This document shows positions 57,201-64,000 of a stretch of 64,000 nucleotides of DNA, piece after piece. Below the pieces are notes generated by a model that ran no database searches, was not told the DNA's origin, and was given only the letters and a program-made list of their open reading frames with translations. Origin of the DNA: Bettongia penicillata ogilbyi (Eukaryota; Chordata; Mammalia; Diprotodontia; Potoroidae); assembly GCA_023548195.1 (NCBI GenBank), contig JAJHZJ010000251.1, forward strand, positions 310,001 through 374,000, read 5' to 3'. The position numbers were made by a program, and so were the translations under genes. How positions within the stretch are numbered: position 1 is the stretch's first letter; each line of letters begins with the position of its first letter.

Positions 57201-59776
57201 GAAATGGAACCTTTCTTCCATCATTTTAATAATCAGCTTTTCTTCCTGAAGTCATCTGTTAACATCAAAAATTTGCATGTACATTGGCATAATTTTTTGT
57301 TAGTGTAGAGTCTTGAGATACATGAGTTTTCTCTAAAAGTTTCAGTGATTAAGGTTATCACTAAAATTAGTTTTGACCTCCAAATAATACTCTTCCTTGA
57401 CTCTATTTTGAGATGGAAACTATTGAGGAAAATAGGAAAAAATTGTATAAATAACATGAAAAGAGCAAAAATCTAAAAGAAAATCCTATTCTATTTAATA
57501 CCGTCTTTTCCCCAACCTCACAGAAATGAATGAGATATAGGCAGGATAGTCAAATTATTATCATTCAAAAGTATTTCTCTTTATTAAGAGAAATGCAGAT
57601 CAGAACTATTCTGAGGCTTCATTTCATACCTAGCAAATGGCAAAAGATTACACAAGATGGAGACAATCAGTGTTGTAGAACTTGATATATGGCAAGTGGG
57701 TGCTAAAAAGTTAAATGAATTTTCAGACCAGTTAAAGTCTACATTAAACAACTTTGGTATGAATAAAATGTAACACTAAATAATATCATGGATAAAGTAA
57801 ATGCATATTTTAATTAAGAAGTTTTCTTTTTTAATGATGAGAAAAATAGTGCAACAAGAATTTATGCTTAGTAATCACTATGTGATCAAACCTGAGCTAG
57901 GTACTATGAAAAAAAATAATATATGGTTTAGTATCTGACTTCAAGGAACTTACAATCTAACTGGGGAGTTGAAACTCATGTAGTAATTGTATTAGCAGTC
58001 AGTGAATTGGGAAAAGCTTCTGGGGATATGGGACTTGAGATTAGACCTTCAAGGATGCATAAGTTTTTTCAGTAGGAAGAGAAGAAGAAAGACATATGAA
58101 ATAGGGGAACACTGAAGTAATAATTATAATATTGTGGGAAAGGAACAGTGAGATGACTAACCTAAACTTGATTAAGATAGTATGATGTAATGGAAAGAAC
58201 CCTTAATTTAGACAGAGCCAAAGGGCCTGGGTTTGAATCCCAATTTGGATGAGTCATTTAATCTCACTTGGGCCTTGATTCATCACTCTTAAAATGAAGG
58301 TATTGAACTATATATGCAATCAAGATTGTAGCTGAAGAAAATTTGGAAATGCAGGAGGTGTGACTCAATTGAAAAGTTTTCAAGATGGCTTTAGACTTGA
58401 TAATAGTAGTCTATAGAATCAGCGTGCCATAGTGTAGGCCATAAAGTCAGGAAAAACTAGTTTCAAATCCCACTCTCACCATTTAATAGCTATATGATCC
58501 TGAGCCAGTCAGTTGACTTTTCTATACTTCAGTCATCTCCATAGGGTGATCTGCAGGGATGTAAAGAGTTCCAACACTAAGGGTTCTCTATGCCAATAAA
58601 ATCTCAGATCCAATTCCTTTATTCATGTATATGTGCTAGATAATAAGTGGAATGATGAAAGTGGTGTTTTTAAAAAATTAATGTAGCAGGAACACACAGG
58701 CTTCAAAGGGGAGACACATGAGAGACAGGCAAAGCACGTCAGAGGCATGTTGTAATGTAAGCATGAATGGGATGACAATGGAACTAAAGGACAAAGAGCA
58801 AATCTGACATATTTAAGAGGAAGAACCAACAGAAAATGGTGGCTGTTGGAATAAAGATAAAGAGAAATGTCTAGGAGTTCTTTCTTCTTTCCTCCAACAA
58901 ACATTACCTGCTATATAATATGTATATATAAATACTCATATATATATGCATATATATAAATATATATAAATACTCGTAGATTACATGTATAAGATAGATT
59001 CTTTGAATTTATGGTCACATTGAGAAAATGACATATAACACATGTACAATAGTAAATAACATGAAAGAAAGTACACGATAAATTACCAAATGACTACTAT
59101 AGAAGAGATGTCCAAAAATTAGCTCAAAGGATGAAGAAAATTACCGTAGACTGAAATGATCAGAGAAGACTTCAAGAAGCAGGCGAAGTCTGAACTGAAG
59201 GATGAGAGGATTTGGTTAGGGAAAAAGAGATGGGAGACATGTCTTGGCTTCTCTTCTGGGGAAAATAAAAAACAAACAACATTTCAGATGGATAATGGTG
59301 AAGTTCTCAAATTTTGTATGACATATACAAATATGGAAATACTTCATAAAGTATAAGTTTTATAAAAAAAATTCTTTTTTCTCTGTTTTTGTTCATATTT
59401 AGAGAGAAAATACAATGTCCAAAACAGACTGGAAGGAAGAGCTTTCCCCTGAATCTAATAATGTTACCAAGACTGCGTCTCAAGAAGAGTCTGTTACAGG
59501 TAGTTCATGGTTCCCGGGGGGCAATTAAAAAACAGATTTTTTTTTCTATGAGGGGCACTCAAACAGAGTCTGACTCATTCTATCGAGATGCTTCAAAGTT
59601 TTTTTCTCTCACTAGGAAAATGGCCCAGCATAATGAAGTTGAGAAATCTCTCCTGGATTAAATTCTCCCTTAATAAATATAATCAGGAGATGGGTCATTC
59701 TAATGATGCTTCTCTCAAAGTTGCCAACCAAAAAACTAGCCAACCAGTTGAAGTCTTGCCTGAAGATGAAGATTAG
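51127..59776 (+). CDS. DYDC2: DYDC2, DPY30 domain-containing protein 2 (five exons; start codon unresolved)
   Basis: Exons are 51127-51282, 51761-51883, 57060-57173 (3' boundary putative), 59403-59499 and 59616-59776. The first three introns are phase 0 and the last is phase 1. The joined frame is 216 codons from the first acceptor. The first exon carries a DPY30 motif (SDPIEYLAFWIYEYRR), the second a Glu/Gln/Lys helix. The third begins with KTI, as I recall for human DYDC2. The last two are hydrophilic and end in EDED. Family knowledge: DPY30-type motifs dimerise and bind amphipathic helices, and DYDC2 transcripts are typical of ciliated tissue and testis. The codon aligned with the DYDC1 start Met is TTG, not ATG, so initiation must come from an upstream exon, from a non-ATG codon, or be lost. 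The C-terminus does not resemble the human tail I remember. Confidence 0.82.
51761..51883 (+). CDS. DYDC2: DYDC2 coiled-coil exon (41 codons)
   Basis: Acceptor CAACAATAG and donor GTGAGT bound a phase 0-0 exon. It encodes RMLEQLQLSEEKMESLLQLE, continuing to HEEYKK. It is rich in Glu, Gln, Lys and Leu, as in the helix after the DPY30 motif of DYDC1. The ATG at 51764 is the first in-frame ATG of the spliced frame, but starting there would discard the DPY30 motif. Confidence 0.88.
52180..52370 (-). repeat. MIR-type SINE, antisense
   Basis: GAACTGGAAGAAACCTTAGC, GATTTTACAGATGAGGAAAG and GGGATTTGAACCAGGTCCTC. Confidence 0.8.
52800..52930 (-). repeat. MIR-like fragment, antisense
   Basis: GTTTAAATGACTTGTCTATG with a TCACAGTCA run. 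Weak. Confidence 0.45.
53410..53700 (+). repeat. MIR-type SINE, sense, full length
   Basis: It runs from GGAAGACCTGAATACCAG through TCTCAGTTTTCTCATCTGAA to TTGTTGTGAGAATCAAATGA and the GTAAAGAGCTTAGCACAA tail. Confidence 0.9.
53700..55585. other. DYDC2: DYDC2 intron sequence, no exon seen
   Basis: AT-rich with short frames only. The frames at 54518-54745, 54865-55089 and 55314-55556 lack splice support. Confidence 0.45.
55590..55960 (+). repeat. L2-type LINE fragment, sense
   Basis: TTGCCATAGCTTCCTAACTG, AAGCAAAGGTCTATCTGTCT and CAGTAGCTCTCCATTGATTC follow L2 order. Confidence 0.7.
56590..56840 (-). repeat. MIR-type SINE, antisense, decayed
   Basis: ACCTTACATTTGTATAGTAT, GGGACTCAGAGAGATGAAAG and GGGGCTAGAACCCAGGTTTA. 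It is just 220 bp upstream of the third DYDC2 exon. Confidence 0.65.
57060..57173 (+). CDS. DYDC2: DYDC2 third coding exon (3' boundary putative)
   Basis: A strong acceptor (TTTTTTTCTTTCTAG) opens a frame KTIMETYPEQRPRSWPEKFG continuing to ESLLSPD. The frame stays open to a stop at 57306-57308. The best in-phase donor is the weak GAT|GTGAAT at 57174, which joins in frame to the exon at 59403. Alternatively this may be a read-through terminal exon ending at 57308, with AATAAA near 57760. Confidence 0.7.
57550..57690 (+). mobile_element. Small L1 ORF2 fragment
   Basis: GAGAAATGCAGATCAGAACT and CATACCTAGCAAATGGCAAA resemble the conserved ORF2 segment also seen at 23720-23790. Confidence 0.6.
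57850..58110 (+). repeat. Old interspersed repeat, family not named
   Basis: AACTTACAATCTAACTGGGG and TGGGACTTGAGATTAGACCT match the order seen at 41740-42000. Confidence 0.5.
58170..58330 (+). repeat. MIR-type SINE, sense
   Basis: GATGTAATGGAAAGAACCCT and GGGCCTGGGTTTGAATCCCA. Confidence 0.75.
58425..58590 (+). repeat. MIR-type SINE, sense
   Basis: GTGCCATAGTGTAGGCCATA head and TTTCAAATCCCACTCTCACC B-box-like section. Confidence 0.7.
58915..58978 (+). repeat. AT-rich simple repeat
   Basis: Degenerate TATATA/AAATA units over about 60 bp. Confidence 0.85.
59403..59499 (+). CDS. DYDC2: DYDC2 fourth exon
   Basis: The acceptor TTCATATTTAG ends at 59402 and the donor ACAG|GTAGTT starts at 59500. 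The 97-nt frame encodes RENTMSKTDWKEELSPESNN and then a Thr/Ser/Glu-rich run. It ends in phase 1 and joins exactly in frame to 59616, which supports both exons. Confidence 0.75.
59616..59776 (+). CDS. DYDC2: DYDC2 terminal exon
   Basis: The acceptor TTTTTCTCTCACTAG ends at 59615. Joined in phase 1 it reads GKWPSIMKLRNLSWIKFSLN, then a hydrophilic tail ending LPEDED and the stop TAG at 59774-59776. A canonical polyA signal follows 200 nt downstream. I do not recognise the tail, which may be marsupial-specific. Confidence 0.75.
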
Positions 59777-59975
59777 TCAGATACTGCCTAGGTTTCAGGG
59801 CATATGAAAAGGTGATATCAAAATTTCCAGTAGAAATCCTAGCTGATGTCCATTTAATCAGTATTTATAACATTGTTTTTATGGGAAAATGTGCTTTGCT
59901 ATGCAAACAAGCAATTTGTAAATGGGATATTAGAACATGACTTGTTTGGAAATTGGTCATTGGCAATTTTATTGT

Positions 59976-59981
59976 AATAAA
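59976..59981 (+). terminator. DYDC2: DYDC2 polyadenylation signal AATAAA
   Basis: AATAAA lies in TGTAATAAATAG, about 200 nt beyond the DYDC2 stop. It predicts a 3' end near 60000, just before unrelated repeat sequence. Confidence 0.7.
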
Positions 59982-60139
59982 TAGTAAAAAGGGGGTTTCT
60001 ATCAATCTATTCCATTTTCTGAACTAGGAGAAGAGGGAGGGACTTTGTCAAACAAGCACCCAGAACCTATCCCTGAATTCCAAGAAAAGAAATAGTGATA
60101 CAAACTTTTAGGAGATTTCTGGCCCCCAAGAGGGTCTTT

Positions 60140-60720
60140 GGGGATTTATTTTTATTTATATATTCATTCATTCTTTCATTTATCTATTTATTTATTTTGC
60201 CCCAGTTACATGTAAAAATTTTTTACATTTGTCTTTAAAACTGTAGAATTCCAAATCCCCTCCCCATCCCTCTTCATTGAGAAGGTAAGGAGTTCAGTAT
60301 AGGTTATACATGCATAGTCATACAAAACATATCCATAGCAGTCATGTTGTGAGAGAAAACATAGACAAAAGAAAAAAACTCAAGAAAAATAAAGTTTAAA
60401 AAAGTATGCTTTGATCTGTATCCAATACTATCAGTTCTTTCTCTGGAGATGGATAGCATTTTTCACCTAAAGTACTTCAGAGTTGTCTTGAATCGTTGTA
60501 TTGCTGAGGATGTCATTCACAGCTGATCATCTTACAATATTGTTATTATTTTGTACAAAGTATATTTTTCACTTTGCATCAGCCCCTACAAGTCTTTCCA
60601 GATTTTTTCTGAGAGCATCCTGTTCATCATTTCTTATAGTACAATAGTATTCCATCGTAATCACACACCACAACTTGTTCAGCCATTTCACAATTGATGG
60701 GCATCCTTTAATTTCTAATT
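60140..60720 (-). mobile_element. L1 3' end, antisense
   Basis: On minus it carries the ORF2 C-terminal region (ATGGAATACTATTGTACTAT) and 3' UTR to GGAATTCTACAGTTTTAAAG. It begins 140 bp beyond the DYDC2 polyA signal. Confidence 0.85.
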
Positions 60721-61925
60721 GACCTTACCAATCTTAGACTCTACTCAGGAGACTCATCTACATTTTTAAATAGCAATGCAATATGATGAATGACATTTGA
60801 GTGATACCTACAGTGGTTTCTTTGGAGGGGGAGGGAGCAACTGAATCAAGTCAGTCAAACAAAAGGTAAGTCTTAGATCGGAGGTATCAAAATCTGCAAT
60901 CCAAGTGAGGAAGCAGATTAAAATGTAATTCAGAAATGCTTAACAAAGTAAATAAAAATATAAAACAACATAGGTAATGCTAACATGTGGCTTTCTAAAT
61001 CAATGGGTGGCAAGCAAGGAGTTTCTCTTGGAGTTTGACTGCATTGTCTTAGATATTAATGAAGTGTAGAGAACACTGTCAAGGAGAACAATATGAATTA
61101 AGGTGGAAGAGTGTATTGTGAATTGAAGGATAGACTAGTTAGATTGAAGCATATGGTTGATGGAGAAGAGCAGTGAAAAATTGGGTTGGATAGGTAGACT
61201 GGAGTCAGATTGGAAGATCCTGAATGCCAAGCTAACAGCTAAAGAAAAGAACAGAAACAGAGATGGAGATACATAAACTGCTTGATATATTATGACATGT
61301 TGTAGCCTTTTAGAATGTTTCCAACAGAGCTTAAAAGGCATGTTTAGCTTTGCACATATAAGCATAAATTTAGATATCACCTCTTAATACTTGCTTTGCA
61401 GATGCAGTGAAACCTACCTGAGGTTCAGATATCCAGCTCAAAACTGGAATTTCCCCTCCCTTGATCTGTAAGGAGTGGATGAATCCAGTGCTATGCCTGG
61501 AGGAACAAGTCTTAAATTTGTATCCTCCTGGTCAGTAGTATGATGTTATTTTTAGAAGATAAATTAATAAAAATGAATAAATTAGTAAGTGTTGTGTGTT
61601 GGAAAGTTTGATTTCTGACCGAATCATATATCACCCATCAGCCTTACCACCAAGTTACCACCCACATGATGAGATCTGACAGCACAGAGACATCATGCAA
61701 AGAAAGGAGCAGATTGGTGGGAGGTGGAGATCATGGAAAGATGAGGAGGAGGTAAGGGCAGAAAGAGAAGAAAGTTTCTTATATTTCCCAAAACCCTTTA
61801 GAGGCTAAAGACAGCATCGTGGTATACTGGGGAAAAAAGCGATAGGTTAGGTTCTCAGATGACCTGAATCCAGTCCTAACTTTACTAGTGGCTATTACTA
61901 CATCATCAAATAAGTCACAGGACTG
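60720..61925. other. Intergenic sequence downstream of DYDC2, no gene seen
   Basis: No convincing exon. CTTTGCAG at 61394-61402 is acceptor-like, but the following frame stops at once (ATG CAG TGA). Confidence 0.45.
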
Positions 61926-61929
61926 CTAG

Positions 61930-62168
61930 GTTGAAGGGTGGATATAGTGCTGGTCCTGGAATCAGGAAGATCCATCTTCCTGAGTTTAAATCTCGCCTCA
62001 GACCCTTATTAGTTGTCTGACCCTGGGCAAGTCACTTAACCCTGATTGCCTCAGTTTTCTCATCTGTAAAATGAGCTGGAGAAGGAAATGGCAAACATTC
62101 TAGTATTTTTCCAGGAAAACCCCGAAGGGGGTCACAAAGAGTCAGACACAATTGAAAACAACAACTGA
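61930..62168 (+). repeat. MAR1-like SINE, sense, full length
   Basis: Head, B box (GAGTTTAAATCTCGCC), core (CAGTTTTCTCATCTGTAAAA) and tail (GGGTCACAAAGAGTCAGACA, then AACAACAAC). Confidence 0.9.
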
Positions 62169-62239
62169 AAGTTGGCATTTCCTTCAATTATGATTTTTAA
62201 ATGCTACTTCTGAGATAATCTGTAGGCTTCTATAACACA

Positions 62240-62700
62240 CAAAAAAAGCTTCTCTCCTTTAGATCATCCCATATACTGCCATATTTATCTTCCTTAAACA
62301 TCTTTCATGATGTCACTCCTTTGCTCAAAAAATTTCCACTTTTCCTATTTCCTGCTGTTTAAAATCTTAAATCTCTGCCCAGTTTTCCAGACCTTGCTCA
62401 CCCAACATTATTTCTCCCAATTCTCCAACACATCTCCTGCTTTAACTAGTTTGGTCTCCTGGATGCGGGTCAAGTGCTTATATATGCCTGTCTGTTGGCT
62501 TCTTTTTCTTCTTTTTCACCTGCAATACTCTGCCTTCTCCTTTCTGTCTCCAGATATTACCTAATCTTCAAGATCCAGCTTAACTTCTGCATTCTTCATG
62601 AAGTCCTCTCTGAGTGCTCTGTTCACATTATTATTAATGTAGTCTATACACAATGCAGGAATTTTATACTAGTGGAACCAGAAATAATCATGTAGTATTT
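62240..62700 (+). repeat. L2-type LINE fragment, sense
   Basis: TTTGCTCAAAAAATTTCCAC and TTCAAGATCCAGCTTAACTT match the L2 3' region. The two short frames here are repeat-derived. Confidence 0.7.
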
Positions 62701-63365
62701 CATTGTCACTGGCTGACTGACCTGTCAAGAAGGAATCATGCCAGCTCATCAGCACTAGTGTCAATATCCTAAGCTGGCCTAAAACTGCTTAGTCAGCTAT
62801 GGAAAAGGGAATTAGTAAACATGCAGGCTACAGGACAGATCTTCCTCTCGGTGAAGTCCATTGATGCAACATATGAAGAAGGTATCAGAAAGCCACTGAG
62901 TGTGCAAAGTGTGTATTGTTACTTTGGGTAGATTACAGTAAAAGTAGATGCTACCACACTTAATTATTTACATTATCACCTACTAAAAACTTCTGACTGA
63001 ATCCTTTAAATGCCCCAGTGTGGTCTGTGGTCCTAGCATATAATATACCACTTTCAGTGAGTGAATTGCTTATAGAGAATACAAAATACAAGCTCCTAAT
63101 CCTGGCATTTAAACTGCATCATGGTCCAATCTATTTTTTTCAGTTAGTCAATAAACATTAAGATCCCACTATGTGCTAGGTATTGTTTTATGCATCGAGG
63201 ATACAAATACAAAGAATTAAACAATTCCTACTCACTCAAAAAGGAATACTAGATTTAGAATCAGAAAACTCTAGTTCAAATCTGAACTCTGCTGTTCACA
63301 AACTTGTGACATTAGGCTGGTGGTCATCAAAACCCTCTCAGCTCCATGCTTATCTGAAAAAATAA
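62700..63365. other. Intergenic sequence, no gene seen
   Basis: Only weak MIR-like phrases (for example TCACTATGTGCTAGGTATT near 63165). No exon. Confidence 0.45.
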
Positions 63366-63369
63366 TAAC

Positions 63370-63600
63370 TAGCCTTTATAATAACACTTGGAGATTGGCA
63401 AAGCATTTTACAAACATCTCAGTTGATCCTCACAACAACCCTGGGAGGTAGATTCTATTATTGCTTCCCATTTTATAGTTGAGGAAACCAAGGCAGCATA
63501 GGTTAAGTGATATGTCGGGTCCCAAAGCTAATAAGTTTCCAAAATTGAAATTGACCTCAATTCTTCCAGACCAAATCCAATGCTCTCTCCACAGCCCAGT
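63370..63600 (-). repeat. MIR-type SINE, antisense
   Basis: AGCATTTTACAAACATCTCA, TCCTCACAACAACCCTGGGA and TAGTTGAGGAAACCAAGGCA. Confidence 0.85.
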
Positions 63601-63749
63601 TGGGCTAGAATTCTGAAATCCCCTTATAGCTCTAAATATAATGTTAGATCAGTCTGATGACATACCAGCCAAAGAGGTCTTCTGACCATTTCTTGATCTC
63701 ATCTGAACCTATCCCCAGAATATTTTATTGTACTGTTCCCTAGAGCTCT

Positions 63750-64000
63750 AGAAGAGGGAACATCCTCACCTGTGAAAATCCTTTCCATTCTTCAAAACCC
63801 CAGCTCTAATACCTCCTCCTTCATTAGATATTGGAGACGACTCCCACTCTAATCTCTGCTGCCACTGGTTAACGTCTCCTATGTACTTCTCTATGTCTTT
63901 AGTTAACTTCAAGGAGAGTTTAGTTAAGCTCCAAGGAGAGTAGAAATTGTGTCTTATCTAAGTGATGTATATCACCCACACACAATGTGTACAATTAAAT
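63750..64000 (+). repeat. L2-type LINE fragment, sense, runs to the window end
   Basis: TTCTTCAAAACCCCAGCTCT and CTCCTTCATTAGATATTGGA resemble the L2 3' region. Cut by the window edge. Confidence 0.5.

Noticed and set aside
60000..64000. Possible PRXL2A (FAM213A) first exon, expected to the right by synteny
   Set aside because: No CpG island or recognisable coding exon is present in this interval.

Overview
This window is a piece of a mammalian nuclear genome, very probably a marsupial. It has long introns, GT-AG exons, a CpG island, and dense interspersed repeats: tRNA-headed CORE/MIR-type SINEs, L2-type 3' ends, and L1-related LINEs with several ORF1-only (HAL1-like) copies. One SINE (5150-5453) resembles my recollection of WSINE1 from Australian marsupials. 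That points to an Australian marsupial, but the species is not proven.

Only one gene locus can be supported: the head-to-head paralogue pair DYDC1 (minus strand, coding exons 31078-40629) and DYDC2 (plus strand, exons 51127-59776). Each encodes a short DPY30 dimerisation motif followed by charged or coiled-coil sequence. A CpG island at about 48570-49110 lies between them and is the likely shared bidirectional promoter. It contains a near-consensus RFX X-box at 48897-48909 and is flanked on the DYDC1 side by about 500 bp of almost pure polypurine. I reconstructed seven coding exons for DYDC1 (189 codons plus stop, all introns phase 0, polyA signal at 31030-31035). Two of them are 60-nt tandem duplicates. 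For DYDC2 I reconstructed five exons (polyA signal 59976-59981). Its DPY30 exon has TTG where the start codon should be.

Layout: 1-31000 is intergenic, downstream of DYDC1, and almost entirely old repeats. It includes a nested L1/HAL1-like cluster (10200-14330), an L1 with a HAL1-like element inserted in its 3' UTR (22045-26455), an ORF1-only LINE (26460-29285), and an antisense L1 carrying a near-perfect foldback hAT-like element (30050-30252). 31010-48600 is DYDC1 with repeat-filled introns, including a solo LTR with a 5-bp target duplication (39244-39591) and a third HAL1-like 3' end (43130-44215). 48570-49110 is the promoter island. 49110-60000 is DYDC2. 60000-64000 is downstream intergenic sequence with an antisense L1, SINEs and L2 fragments.

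No prokaryotic-style system, CRISPR array, rRNA or functional tRNA gene was seen. The long open reading frames elsewhere are repeat-derived or lie in low-complexity sequence. Exon calls come from reading frames and splice signals only. Orthology rests on remembered DYDC1/DYDC2 family features and the known head-to-head arrangement of these genes in mammals.
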